From NCBI GenBank assembly GCA_964531105.1, contig CAZHFN010000007.1, positions 9,370-73,369 on the forward strand: a stretch of 64,000 bases of DNA, written 5' to 3'. The notes under the pieces were generated by a model, which was not told where the DNA came from, searched no databases, and saw nothing but the letters and a program-made list of their open reading frames with translations. Shown one piece after another: positions 1-9,097 of the stretch (its first letter is position 1; the number at the start of each line of letters is the position of its first letter). The stretch comes from UBA2256 sp964531105 (GTDB taxonomy: Bacteria > Spirochaetota > Spirochaetia > Treponematales > Rectinemataceae). A program made the position numbers and the translations under genes.

Positions 1-2
1 GA

Positions 3-206
3 GACAGGGTGCCTGAGGACAGGAGGGCGAGGGCTTTCGGGCTCTTCAACACGGTTTTCGGGCTATTCTGGTTCGTGGGCAGCGCGATTATCGGCCTGCT
101 CTACGATAAGTTTGGGGTACTCCCGATGGCTCTTTTCTCGGTAGTGGTTCAGGGAGCCGCGCTGGTTCTCTTCCTGAGGCTTTTAAGACCGGGCACGACC
201 AGGTAG
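3..206 (+). CDS. MFS transporter, C-terminal fragment (cut by window edge)
   Basis: Only the last 67 or so residues are inside the window; the frame is open to the left edge. The visible part has two hydrophobic segments separated by a short basic loop (LLYDKFG), the pattern of the last two helices of a major facilitator superfamily permease, and the upstream VPEDRRARAFGL stretch resembles a cytoplasmic loop preceding a late helix. A GTG at 9 could be read as a start but the reading frame and the fold make that unlikely. Substrate cannot be inferred. It ends on TAG at 204-206, convergent with typA. Confidence 0.6.
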   Translation, partial: DRVPEDRRARAFGLFNTVFGLFWFVGSAIIGLLYDKFGVLPMALFSVVVQGAALVLFLRLLRPGTTR

Positions 207-228
207 TGTCCTATCAACAGTTACGTTC

Positions 229-274
229 TTAGGGCGCGCCTGAACTATGGCGCTCTATCAATTCAGGCGCCTAA
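229..274. terminator. Inverted repeat between convergent genes, possible bidirectional terminator
   Basis: GCGCCTGAA (236-244) pairs perfectly with TTCAGGCGC (262-270), and TTAG (229-232) can pair with CTAA (271-274) after a three-base bulge. It lies between the stop of the MFS gene and the stop of typA. It has no clear U-tract on either strand, so termination is inferred from position and stem strength only. Confidence 0.4.
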
Positions 275-298
275 ATCTCAACGCGCGCGGCCACTCCT

Positions 299-2134
299 CT
301 AGCGGGCGGCGTCCCGCTTCGTCGTCCTGCGCTCGGTGGAACCGAGGATAGTCTTGCGCAAGCGGACGGCATGGGGCGTCACTTCGACCATCTCCTCCTC
401 CTGGAGGTACTGGATAGCTCGCTCCAAGGTCATGGGCTGGATGGGCGTGAGGGTGAGGGCCTCGTCCTTGAGGACGGAGCGCATGTTCGAGAGCTTCTTT
501 TCCTTGGAGGGGTTCACCAGCAAGTCGGAATCGAGGTTGTGCACGCCGACGATCATGCCCTCGTAGACTGGGTCCCCAGGGACGACGAAGAGCTGCCCGC
601 GGGGTTCGAGATGGTAAAGCCCGTAGGTTACGCCGTTCCCGCTCCTGTCGGAGACGAGGAAGCCGGTAAAGCGCTCGTTGAAGTCCCCTCGGTAGGGTTC
701 GTAGCCCAGGAAATAGGTGTTCATGATGCCCGTGCCCTTCGTGTCCGTGAGGAAGGTGTCGCGGTAGCCGATGAGGGCGCGCGTAGGCACTGAGAATTCG
801 AGGTGGACGCGGCCGCCGTCGTGGCAGGAATAGGAGAGCATCCGGCTCTTGCGCGCCAGGAGCTTGTCGGTGACGACGCTCGCGAAGGCTTCGGCGCAAT
901 CGACGGTGAGGTTCTCGATGGGCTCGAGCTTGGCGCCATCCTTGTGCTTGAAGATCACTTCAGGCCGGCTGACGCAGATTTCAAAGCCCTCGCGCCGGAG
1001 CATCTCGATCAGAATGACAAGCTGGAACTCGCCCCTGCCCCGCACGTTGTAGCCGCCCCCACCCGCCACTTCCTCAATCTGGATGGAGACGTTTTTGAGG
1101 GTTTCCTTGCGCAGGCGATCGAAGAGCTTGCCCGACTGGACGTTCTTCCCATCCATGCCCGACAGGGGCGATGTGTTCACGGAGAAGCGCATCGACACGG
1201 TGGGCTCGTCGATGGTGATGCGGGGCAGAGCCTTGGGCGCATCCCGCGTGCAGATGGTGTCGCCGATGTGTACGTTCTCGATGCCTGAGAGGACGATGAT
1301 GTCGCCGGGTTCAGCGCTCTGGGCCTCAACGAGCTTGACCCCCGAATAGGTGTGGAGCTTGGAGATGTTGAGAATTTCACGGACATCGCCTTCCCCTATG
1401 CATACCAGGCCGTCCTTGGAATGGGCTCGGCCGTTCACCACTTTTCCGATGGCCTGGCGCCCGAAATAGTCGGAATAGGAGAGATCGGAGACGAGCATCT
1501 GGAAGGGCTCGCCTTGTGAATAGGCGGGCGGGTCGATGCTGGCGATGATGGCCTCGAAGAGGGGGCTTAAGGATTCACCCTCGCCCTCGAGCGATTTTTT
1601 CGCCATGCCTTGCTTGCCTATGGCGTAGATAAGGGGGAACTCGAGCTGCTCGTCATTGGCGCCGAGGTCGATGAAGAGGTCGTAGATCTCGCTTAGGACT
1701 TCAGCCGGTCTGGCATCGGGCCTGTCGATCTTGTTGATGACGACGATGATGGAGAGGCCGCCGGCGAGGGCCTTGCTCAGGACAAAGCGCGTCTGGGGCA
1801 GGGGGCCTTCGGAGGCGTCAACGAGAAGGATGGCGCCGTCCACCATGGAGAGAGCCCTCTCGACCTCGCCGCCGAAGTCGGCGTGGCCTGGGGTATCCAG
1901 GATGTTGATCTTGACGCCCTGCCAGACGACAGAGCAGTTCTTGGCGGCGATGGTGATGCCGCGCTCGCGCTCGAGATCCATGGAATCCATGAGGCGCTCG
2001 GGGGCTTCCTGCCCCTCCCGGAATACGCCGGACTGCCTGAACATGGCGTCGACGAGGGTGGTTTTTCCATGGTCGACATGGGCTATTATGGCGATATTCC
2101 GAATCGCCGGGTTCGAGGAATCTTTACGGGCCAA
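299..2134 (-). CDS. typA: Ribosome-associated GTPase TypA/BipA
   Basis: Translation-factor-family GTPase of about 611 residues, the usual length of BipA, which acts on the 50S subunit in ribosome assembly and stress adaptation. The N-terminal G domain shows IIAHVDHGKTT (G1, about residue 18), RGITI (G2), DTPGH (G3) and NKID (G4). It is followed by EF-G-like domains II, III and V and the BipA-specific C-terminal domain. The start is TTG at 2134, with AGGAG eight bases upstream; no better ATG precedes the G1 motif. A TATACT (-10-like) lies on the minus strand at 2178-2183, but no convincing -35 was seen. It is monocistronic, convergent with the MFS gene. Identification is firm. Confidence 0.95.
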   Translation of the reverse strand: MARKDSSNPAIRNIAIIAHVDHGKTTLVDAMFRQSGVFREGQEAPERLMDSMDLERERGITIAAKNCSVVWQGVKINILDTPGHADFGGEVERALSMVDGAILLVDASEGPLPQTRFVLSKALAGGLSIIVVINKIDRPDARPAEVLSEIYDLFIDLGANDEQLEFPLIYAIGKQGMAKKSLEGEGESLSPLFEAIIASIDPPAYSQGEPFQMLVSDLSYSDYFGRQAIGKVVNGRAHSKDGLVCIGEGDVREILNISKLHTYSGVKLVEAQSAEPGDIIVLSGIENVHIGDTICTRDAPKALPRITIDEPTVSMRFSVNTSPLSGMDGKNVQSGKLFDRLRKETLKNVSIQIEEVAGGGGYNVRGRGEFQLVILIEMLRREGFEICVSRPEVIFKHKDGAKLEPIENLTVDCAEAFASVVTDKLLARKSRMLSYSCHDGGRVHLEFSVPTRALIGYRDTFLTDTKGTGIMNTYFLGYEPYRGDFNERFTGFLVSDRSGNGVTYGLYHLEPRGQLFVVPGDPVYEGMIVGVHNLDSDLLVNPSKEKKLSNMRSVLKDEALTLTPIQPMTLERAIQYLQEEEMVEVTPHAVRLRKTILGSTERRTTKRDAAR

Positions 2135-2290
2135 AATTGGGGCTCCTGATTACTGGTTGCGGTGAGGATGTCTGCATAGTATAGATAATTGGCCTTTTGG
2201 TATAGAGCGGAGCACCGAGGGGTGAAACGTAACCTAATGCCCCGAAGCCGGCGTATAGGAGCTCCAGTATCGGCTTGCCAAAGAAAAGAA

Positions 2291-3037
2291 TTAGAAGGGC
2301 TTGTAACTTATTCCTTTGTCAAAGACATCCAGGTTTTCTCTTTTTTTCCACCAGCGGGCGAGGGCGTAGGTGAGGGGGAAAACCGCCAGTTCGTAGACTG
2401 AGGCCAGAAGGCCCTCTGAGAGCACATTATGCCTGATGTCTGCCAAAGGCCAGGCGCCGGCGAAGGCGATGGTGGTAAAGATAGCCGTGTCTAGGAAATG
2501 GGCAGGGATGGATGAGGCCATGGCGCGCAGAAAAAACCCCTTGCCCTTTTGGGCTACCTTCATCTTGGAGAGAAGCAGGGAGTTGAGCCAGTCGCCGATC
2601 CAGTACGCCCCTAGGGAGCCCAGGACAATCCTCCAGGTGGTGGAAAAGAGGGTGGACATGGCCGCTTGAATCTCGGGGTCGATGCCGGGTAGGGCTGTGG
2701 CAAAAGCGAGCACCAGGCTCACCAGTGCTTGGGCGATGAAGTTGGCCCAGATGGCCTTCATTGAGAGCCTGTATCCGTATACTTCGGTCATGATGTCGGA
2801 AATGACATAGACCGCAGGATAGGTGAAAAAAGCAGCGGTGAGGAGGAAGGGTCCCACGCGGACAAGCTTGGTCACCGTTATGTTGGAGACAATGAGCAGG
2901 GCTCCGTAGACCACCGAGAGTAGTATGAATGCTGGAGTGGGCCTGTCGATTGCCGCCGGTTTGTTAGTGGAAGATGCGCTTTCGTCGCCTTGATCCTGCC
3001 GTAACTCACTAGGGGGAGTCGAATCAGCGAAGGCCAT
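2291..3037 (-). CDS. yhhQ: Queuosine precursor transporter, VUT/YhhQ family
   Basis: Integral membrane protein of 248 residues with about six hydrophobic helices and the family pattern SNITVTKL near residue 50, YPAVYVISDIMTEVYGY near 80 and SIPAHFLDTAIFTTIAF near 180. Family members import the queuine/preQ1 precursors used to modify tRNA wobble G34. The ATG at 3037 follows GAGG. It starts 15 bases after the stop of the ClC gene, so it is probably the last gene of the signalling operon; no preQ1 riboswitch was seen in that short gap. The C-terminus has a basic KKRE cluster. Family assignment is good; the exact substrate is inferred. Confidence 0.88.
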   Translation of the reverse strand: MAFADSTPPSELRQDQGDESASSTNKPAAIDRPTPAFILLSVVYGALLIVSNITVTKLVRVGPFLLTAAFFTYPAVYVISDIMTEVYGYRLSMKAIWANFIAQALVSLVLAFATALPGIDPEIQAAMSTLFSTTWRIVLGSLGAYWIGDWLNSLLLSKMKVAQKGKGFFLRAMASSIPAHFLDTAIFTTIAFAGAWPLADIRHNVLSEGLLASVYELAVFPLTYALARWWKKRENLDVFDKGISYKPF

Positions 3038-3052
3038 GGAAATTCCTCAGAA

Positions 3053-4621
3053 TCACAATTCCTCCCTGCCCTGGCCTAAAGCCAGAAGCCTGGATTTTAG
3101 CGAGGAAGCCCTGCCCCTTTCTACTACGACATTGAGCAGGTCTCCCGGTTGAAGACCCAAGGCTTCGGCGGGGAAAAAAGAAGTCTCGCCTCTTTGTACC
3201 GATACCAAGAGGCAAGCCTCGGGGAGCTGGCGGATCAGGGCTCCGCAGGAGGCAAAAGGACAGCCTTCGTGGATGGGGATGTGTATATGAAGGGGTCTAT
3301 GGTCGTCGGACTCGAGATTCTGGGGCGCCAGCTGCGTAAGAAGGGTATCGTAGATGGGTCGTGTACCTAAGATCTCGGCTGTGGCGGTAGCCGCGATGGC
3401 TACGAAGATAAAGGCAGGGAAGTGAGCCAGTGAGCCGGCCATTTCGGTGATGAGGACGGCGCCGGTAATGGGCGCCCGCACTACTGCGACAAAAAACCCC
3501 GCCATGCCCAGGAGAATGAAATTGGAAAGGTACTCCTGCACAGCCGCGGCATGAGGGAAAAATCCGTGGATGAGGGCTCCCACCAGGGCTCCGATGCTGA
3601 GCATGGGAAGAAAGATGCCACCCGGAGCTCCTGAGGCGTAGGAAAAGAGAGTGAAGACCAGTTTGCCAGCCAATAAGAGGGCGATGAGTGCGAGGCTAGA
3701 ACGGCCTAAGGCCAGCTCTTCCACTAACTCTCCGCCACCGCCTGTGATGGGGGCGGCCACGAGGCTGATCCCGGCGGCGATGATGAAGGCAAGCAATATC
3801 CTTGTGACAGAAGCCGGGATCAGCCGAGCGTAGAGGCGCTGGAATCCCACTAACCCTAGATTGAAAAGGCTTCCCAGAATCCCTGCGGCGATTCCGATGC
3901 CCAAAACACCTATAAAATAGTGCCGCAAGGGAAGGGTGGCCGTTATCTCGAGCGGGAAGATGGCCGCATTGCCGGTGGCTACCCACATTATGGCATTGGC
4001 TGCGAAAGAGGCTAAAAGGGCGCTGGTGAGGAGTATGGGCGAAACGTTTCGGTGCAGTTCCTCTATGCAAAAAAGCACGCCAGCCAGGGGTGCGTTGAAG
4101 GCTGCGGAAATGCCCGCCGCCGCGCCGGCGGTGACCAGGAATCTGCGTAGCTCGCCCTTGCAGAATTTCTGGTCGATCGCGCTGCCCGCCAGGGCTCCTA
4201 ACTGAATGGATGGGCCTTCCCGACCCAGGGAAAGTCCCGCACCCAAGGCTAGGACGCCTCCTGCGAACTTGGATGGCAGTTCCACCTTCCAGTCAAAATC
4301 GATACGACGCATGAGGTAGGCCTTTACCTGAGGTATGCCTGAGCCCTTGATCATAGGCGATCGTTGGACCAGAAGGCTCACTAGCCAGCCGGCCACCCCG
4401 GCTGCTGCAAGCCAGATTAGTATCTTAACCAAGGAGGGGGCGATAGCGGGCAGCATGGCGTGCCGCAGTCCCTCGAAGTATCCGATAATGCCCCGATAGG
4501 CCACTACGACTACACCGCTGGCCAGTCCTGTGAGCAGACTGAAGCAATAGATCTTCAGGGTATGCCTATCAAATCGCAGGGGGGGAATGAATCGATAGGG
4601 GCGAGTATTTTCGTGCTTCAT
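3053..4621 (-). CDS. clcA: ClC-family chloride/proton antiporter with C-terminal TrkA-C-like domain
   Basis: Membrane protein of 522 residues. The three ClC selectivity motifs are present: GSGIP (about residue 93), GREGPS (about 130) and GGIFLP (about 335). The gating glutamate of GREGP is kept, and so is a CIEEL segment matching the inner proton glutamate of ClC-ec1, which suggests H+/Cl- exchange rather than a channel. A tyrosine in RPIYDTLL matches the chloride-coordinating Tyr of helix R. Residues from about 440 form a soluble domain resembling the RCK/TrkA C-terminal fold. The ATG at 4621 overlaps the stop of the HD-GYP gene (ATGA), so translation is coupled to the signalling proteins upstream. 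Confidence 0.92.
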   Translation of the reverse strand: MKHENTRPYRFIPPLRFDRHTLKIYCFSLLTGLASGVVVVAYRGIIGYFEGLRHAMLPAIAPSLVKILIWLAAAGVAGWLVSLLVQRSPMIKGSGIPQVKAYLMRRIDFDWKVELPSKFAGGVLALGAGLSLGREGPSIQLGALAGSAIDQKFCKGELRRFLVTAGAAAGISAAFNAPLAGVLFCIEELHRNVSPILLTSALLASFAANAIMWVATGNAAIFPLEITATLPLRHYFIGVLGIGIAAGILGSLFNLGLVGFQRLYARLIPASVTRILLAFIIAAGISLVAAPITGGGGELVEELALGRSSLALIALLLAGKLVFTLFSYASGAPGGIFLPMLSIGALVGALIHGFFPHAAAVQEYLSNFILLGMAGFFVAVVRAPITGAVLITEMAGSLAHFPAFIFVAIAATATAEILGTRPIYDTLLTQLAPQNLESDDHRPLHIHIPIHEGCPFASCGALIRQLPEACLLVSVQRGETSFFPAEALGLQPGDLLNVVVERGRASSLKSRLLALGQGREEL

Positions 4622-6858
4622 TGGATCATAGTGAGGAACTCATCGACCAGCATCGGATCGAACTGAATCCCCTTCTGATCCCTAAGATAGCCCAAGGCCT
4701 TGTCCTTTGGCCAGGCCTTGCGGTAAGGACGGTCGCTCGTAAGTGCATCATAGACGTCGATAATGGAGAAAAGTCGGGCGGAAAGAGGGATTTCATCAGC
4801 CTTCCTGCCAAAAGGATAACCAGTTCCGTTATACCATTCATGATGGTAAAGGGGGATGTCCAGACTTTCTTTGAGGTGGGGTATTCGGCTAAGCACCTCT
4901 AAAGCCTTGGCAGGGTGTTCCCTCATGAGCTTCCACTCTTCTTCGGACAGGGGTCCGGGTTTCTTGAGAATGGAATCGGGAATTCCTATTTTACCGATGT
5001 CATGGAGAAGGGAACCCCGGCGAATCTGGGCTATCTGTGATTTCTCAAAATCCAGCCTAGAGGCGAGGGCGACTGCCAGCGCTGTTACCCTCAGAGAGTG
5101 CCCCTCAGTTTCCTCGTCCCGCAAGTCCATGGCAGCCGACCATCCCTCTATTGTTGCTTCATATGAAGATTCCAAATCGCTATATGCCTTTTGGAGATCT
5201 TCATAGAGCTCATTGTAATCCAGCGCAAGACCAGTCTGGTGGGCGATGGCATCGAAGAGGACAAACCACTCTGCTACAGGCTTGTATTCCTCTCTTTTAA
5301 ACCAAACCTCCAGAATACCTTTTACCTGACCGGTTACGATGATGGGCGCGGCATGCTGGGAGAGGAATTTTTCCTTATTTATGAGAGCTCCAAGAAGGCT
5401 GTCAGGATTAATGTGGCGTAAATCATAATTGGAAACGATCCTGCCTTCTTCCGCGGCAGCGCCTATTGTTACGGCTTCAAAGGGGACGCTGAAACCGATT
5501 GTCTGATCGAACTCATACCCGTTCTTAGCCCTGCAGACAAGGACTTTGCCTTCCTTATCCACCAAAAAGAGCGCTACGGCATCGCAGTCAAGGATTTTTC
5601 GAATCTGTCCCAACAGTGGGCGCATCACTGATCCGAAGTCCATATAGGTATGGATAGTTCTGCTTATAAGCTTCAAGAAGGATATTCGGTTAATCTGGGA
5701 TTTTATTTTTGCGTGGGTAACCCTTTCCTTTATGGCAGTCTCCACATGGGAAAAAAGAAGAAGCATAAGCCGCTTTTGATCGTAAACGCTGTCGATGGGG
5801 AAGGATAGCTGGAGTTTCCCCAAAACTTCTTCTTGAAGCACTATATCCCTGGAAGAGAGGCTGCGATGCCGGTCTTCCCCATACTGGCTTTTAGAGGAGC
5901 AGAACATCCTTTCCTGATGGCTTTCGCCGTCGGTATACAGCTGGATGCAGAGGTTCCAGTCCAAGGAAAGTTTGGGGGGCAGTTCCACATAGCTCTTACA
6001 AAGTTCATGAAGATCTTTGGTTTCCCTGCTCAGTTCGGACAGGGAGAGTTCCAGTTCCAGCTCTTTTTTCTCCAGTTCTTCGCTGGTGATATCCTTCCGG
6101 ATAATGACATATTGGAGAAGTCCTTCATCCCCATTGCGGACTGGGCAAACCCTTCTTTCTTCCATGTAAAGGCTATTGTCTTTGCGATTTCCCAGACCCT
6201 TAACCTTACGTTCATTCGGATGAGTGTCCTGATGGAGGAGTGACTTCATCCACTGTGCTTCTGTCTTGTTCTCAAAAGAAAGGGCTGGATTTCCAAGCAC
6301 TTCTTCGGGGCTTCGTCCTGTGAGCTGCTGATATGCCTCATTGATCCACTCAATATTGCCATGGCTATCCAATATCTGGATCGCCACCGGCGCTGCCTGA
6401 AGGGCCGCTGCTTGGAGCGCTATGAGCTCATTATGGATTTTTTCGCGCTTTTCCTGGCTGTACTGGAGGAGGGCATGCTGAATGGCCGTTGATAGGCGGT
6501 GGGGACTATCCTTGAGGATGTAGTCGTAAACACCCTCCTTAATAGCCCGTATGGCCGTCTCCTCTCCAATCTTTCCGGATACGAGGATAAAGGGCACATC
6601 CAGACCCGATTCTCTCACCATGGAAAAGACACCCAGACCGTCCAGATGGGGAAGCGACCAGTCGGAGAGTACAATGTCATAGGATGGTAAGGGAGATAGC
6701 TTGGATTTTAATTCTTCCCCATTGGAAGCGATATCAAACTTGGCCAAAGGAAAGTGGTTTGTAAGGTAATGGGTTATGAGGAATGCATCGTCGGGATTGT
6801 CCTCGACGATGAGAAAGCTCAATATCGCATTATTGATTTCAGTGGGGGGTGTCGGCAC
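4618..6858 (-). CDS. Response regulator with REC, PAS, GAF and HD-GYP domains (probable c-di-GMP phosphodiesterase)
   Basis: About 746 residues. An N-terminal receiver domain (FLIVEDNPDD, then the phospho-Asp in VLSDWSLP) is followed by a PAS domain (about 150-260), a coiled linker, a GAF domain (about 400-570) and a C-terminal HD-GYP domain. The last shows HDIGKIGIPD and YHHEWYNGTGYP, the metal and GYP motifs of c-di-GMP hydrolases. The frame is open to a possible start at 6912, but a GTG at 6858 is preferred. It follows the stop of the upstream regulator by eight bases and has GAGG six bases upstream, with the stop TGA embedded in that Shine-Dalgarno. It ends in an ATGA overlap with clcA. 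Activity is inferred from motifs. Confidence 0.9.
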   Translation of the reverse strand: MPTPPTEINNAILSFLIVEDNPDDAFLITHYLTNHFPLAKFDIASNGEELKSKLSPLPSYDIVLSDWSLPHLDGLGVFSMVRESGLDVPFILVSGKIGEETAIRAIKEGVYDYILKDSPHRLSTAIQHALLQYSQEKREKIHNELIALQAAALQAAPVAIQILDSHGNIEWINEAYQQLTGRSPEEVLGNPALSFENKTEAQWMKSLLHQDTHPNERKVKGLGNRKDNSLYMEERRVCPVRNGDEGLLQYVIIRKDITSEELEKKELELELSLSELSRETKDLHELCKSYVELPPKLSLDWNLCIQLYTDGESHQERMFCSSKSQYGEDRHRSLSSRDIVLQEEVLGKLQLSFPIDSVYDQKRLMLLLFSHVETAIKERVTHAKIKSQINRISFLKLISRTIHTYMDFGSVMRPLLGQIRKILDCDAVALFLVDKEGKVLVCRAKNGYEFDQTIGFSVPFEAVTIGAAAEEGRIVSNYDLRHINPDSLLGALINKEKFLSQHAAPIIVTGQVKGILEVWFKREEYKPVAEWFVLFDAIAHQTGLALDYNELYEDLQKAYSDLESSYEATIEGWSAAMDLRDEETEGHSLRVTALAVALASRLDFEKSQIAQIRRGSLLHDIGKIGIPDSILKKPGPLSEEEWKLMREHPAKALEVLSRIPHLKESLDIPLYHHEWYNGTGYPFGRKADEIPLSARLFSIIDVYDALTSDRPYRKAWPKDKALGYLRDQKGIQFDPMLVDEFLTMIQ

Positions 6859-6866
6859 CGTATTCC

Positions 6867-7331
6867 TCAATGCCCTGAATGCCCTGAGGGCACTTGGTTG
6901 AGCAAGAGCCAATACATGCCCAGCTGCCGTATGGCTTCGTTGAATTTCTGGAACTCCACTGGCTTACGTACGAAACTGTTAGCCCCGCACCTGTAGCTGT
7001 CCAGGATATCTTCATCTTGATTAGATGTCGTGAGGACTACAACCGGCAGGTGCCGAGTTTGTGCATCGGCTCTGATTCGTTTGAGCACCTCGAAGCCCAT
7101 GATCTTAGGAAGCTTCAAGTCGAGAAGCACTATTCGAGGGATGGATCCGGGGTTTCGGCCGGAGTATTTACCGTTTCTAAATAAATAATCCAGGGCCTCC
7201 TGGCCATCCCGTACGACATCTATGGCATTGTGGATATTGTTGTTCCTGAATGCTAAAAGAGTCAGTTCCTCGTCGTCAGGATTGTCTTCCACTAGGAGTA
7301 TCGTCGAGTTATCTCCTTGAGAAATAGTCAT
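6867..7331 (-). CDS. Single-domain CheY/Rcp1-like response regulator
   Basis: A stand-alone receiver domain of 154 residues: acidic pocket VEDNPDDEE near residue 15, phospho-acceptor Asp in LLDLKLP near 70, conserved Thr in VVVLTTSN and Lys in FVRKPVEF. The pattern (EDNPDDEEL, YLFRNGKY) resembles Rcp1-type regulators that pair with PAS/phytochrome-type histidine kinases. It has no output domain, so it probably relays phosphate or acts by protein contact. The start ATG at 7331 overlaps the stop of the kinase gene (ATGA), which points to that kinase as partner. Confidence 0.9.
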   Translation of the reverse strand: MTISQGDNSTILLVEDNPDDEELTLLAFRNNNIHNAIDVVRDGQEALDYLFRNGKYSGRNPGSIPRIVLLDLKLPKIMGFEVLKRIRADAQTRHLPVVVLTTSNQDEDILDSYRCGANSFVRKPVEFQKFNEAIRQLGMYWLLLNQVPSGHSGH

Positions 7332-9025
7332 TTAGAACCTCCGAGGGTAAAATAGAACCGGGCTCCTTTTCCAGGTTCTGATTCGGCCCACACCCTGCCT
7401 CCATGGCGGACCGCAATTCTTTTAACTATGCTAAGGCCAATGCCAGAACCCCCATACTCCAAATCACCATGGAGGCGCTGAAAGGGGGCGAAGAGCTTGT
7501 GGGCGTTGGCCATGTCGAATCCTATACCATTGTCCTGAATACAGTATATACGCTCCTCGACGGTGTCCATCGCATAGATTTTTATTGTGGTATTGTCTTT
7601 TCCGGAACTGAATTTAAATGCATTGGACAAGAGATTCCTGACTAGGATTTCCATCAATGCAGGATCTCCGTAGGCCGGAAGAGGTGCTTGAATCTCGATG
7701 CGCGCGGACGCGCTGGGGTAGGCATCCGAAAGCTCGGCGGCAATTGATTCGGCGATGGGCGCCAGGTCTAGTCTTGTGAATTGGACCTGCTGCCGCCCTA
7801 CCCTAGAGAGGCGGAGCATATCGTCTATGAGGCCGCTCATCTTGGTTGCGTTATGGCGGATTCTGTCAAGATAATGGGAAGAAGTAGGCGGCAACAGGGG
7901 TCCCGACTCGTCGGCCAGTACACTTGAAAAGCCTTCGATAGCCCTTAAGGGGGCACGCAGATCGTGAGAGACCGAGTAGGAAAAAGCTTCCAGTTCCTTA
8001 TTGGCATCTTCCAGTTCCGCAGTGCGCTGTAAAACCTTGGTTTCCAGGCTTTGGTTGAGGGCGAGCACTTCTTGCTCGGCTTTCACCCTGGCCGTTTCGT
8101 CGTGGATTATGGAGTACAGGACCTTTCTGCCCTGGAACTCCACCGGACCTGTGAATACTTCCACATTTTTTGTTTCACCCGAGGCTGTCCTGTGCTGGAA
8201 GTGGAATACATTGGCCTTTCTGGAGCGGGCTTTTTCCATCTCCTTCTCTAATACCTCGGGGCTGAGTGTATTCAAGTCCGGTACTGTCATGGAAAGCAGC
8301 GTGTCTCTGGACCAGCCATAGAAGGCTTCAGCGGCCGGATTGGCATCTATGATTTTGCTGGATTCGGGATCTACCAGCAGCATTGTCGTATGGTAATTGT
8401 TGAACAGCCTCCTGTAACGCTCTTCGGATGCTTCCAGCTTGCGCTGGTTTTCAGCCCTTTCTTCATTTTCCAGAAACAGGGCTGCGATAAGGGTGTAACC
8501 CAGGGGGAAAGCTATGAGAAAAGTAGGCGCGATTATAGGCAAGGTCGATGCCCATCGCCGATCGGGAAGCAAAAGCTGGGATAGAATGGCGGCCACATGG
8601 ATGATAATGCCGATGAGCCAGAAACATGGTAGGGTGCAGCGGAAGTTGGGTCTGCTCTTTCTAAAATAGTACGCGGCGACACCTATGAGACCTGAGAGAA
8701 AAATAGTGAGGGAGCCTGCAAATTTCCCCTCTCCTCCGACTATGAGCATTCTAAAGAAAATAGAAATGGCAGTGGCGATAGAGGCGATCCACGGACCGCC
8801 AAAATTGCCTGCTATGCCGATGATAATACTTCTGGCGTCGTAGATGATTCCATCGGAAAAACGCAAGGGTGAGAGCATGGCCATGATGGCCGAAAATCCG
8901 AAGAAAAGGCCGTTGGCTATTCTGTACGGCCAGGGGCGAGTAGACAGTCTTCTCTGGGCATAATGGTGGAATACCGCGACAAATACCACCAAGGCGATAT
9001 TTTGAAGCAGGGCGATCGCAATCAC
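7328..9025 (-). CDS. Membrane sensor histidine kinase with LytS-like 5TM domain and PAS domain
   Basis: 565 residues. The first 190 residues hold about five or six hydrophobic helices with the 5TMR-LYT pattern (YDARSIIIGIAGNFGGPW, then a second half with GKFAGSLTIFLSGLIG). A PAS domain follows (about 205-315), then a coiled linker and a HisKA domain with SYSVSHDLRAPLRAIEGF (phospho-His near 360). The HATPase has NLLSNAFKFS, DNGIGFD and GGSGIGLSI. The start is GTG at 9025 with GGGGG a few bases upstream. It is the first gene of the operon that runs to yhhQ. The stimulus is unknown; 5TMR-LYT sensors in Firmicutes sense the cell envelope or small metabolites. Confidence 0.92.
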   Translation of the reverse strand: MIAIALLQNIALVVFVAVFHHYAQRRLSTRPWPYRIANGLFFGFSAIMAMLSPLRFSDGIIYDARSIIIGIAGNFGGPWIASIATAISIFFRMLIVGGEGKFAGSLTIFLSGLIGVAAYYFRKSRPNFRCTLPCFWLIGIIIHVAAILSQLLLPDRRWASTLPIIAPTFLIAFPLGYTLIAALFLENEERAENQRKLEASEERYRRLFNNYHTTMLLVDPESSKIIDANPAAEAFYGWSRDTLLSMTVPDLNTLSPEVLEKEMEKARSRKANVFHFQHRTASGETKNVEVFTGPVEFQGRKVLYSIIHDETARVKAEQEVLALNQSLETKVLQRTAELEDANKELEAFSYSVSHDLRAPLRAIEGFSSVLADESGPLLPPTSSHYLDRIRHNATKMSGLIDDMLRLSRVGRQQVQFTRLDLAPIAESIAAELSDAYPSASARIEIQAPLPAYGDPALMEILVRNLLSNAFKFSSGKDNTTIKIYAMDTVEERIYCIQDNGIGFDMANAHKLFAPFQRLHGDLEYGGSGIGLSIVKRIAVRHGGRVWAESEPGKGARFYFTLGGSK

Positions 9026-9062
9026 TTGAGACCCCCAGAATTAGAAAACCACACCACAAGGG

Positions 9063-9090
9063 ATACTAGCATAAGAGAATACTAAATCAA
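9063..9090 (-). promoter_or_regulatory. Candidate sigma-70 promoter of the signalling operon
   Basis: On the minus strand TTGATT (complement of 9085-9090) and TAGTAT (complement of 9063-9068) are separated by 16 bases, about 40 bases before the GTG of the histidine kinase. It falls in the 72-base gap after the methyltransferase stop. Confidence 0.45.
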
Positions 9091-9097
9091 GGTCTGC

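Noticed and set aside
258..899. Long open frame on the minus strand within typA, in another frame
   Set aside because: It is Arg/Pro-rich with no domain pattern and lies wholly inside the well-conserved typA; a high-GC shadow.
3038..3052. preQ1 riboswitch before the queuosine transporter
   Set aside because: The gap to the ClC gene is only 15 bases, too small for an aptamer.
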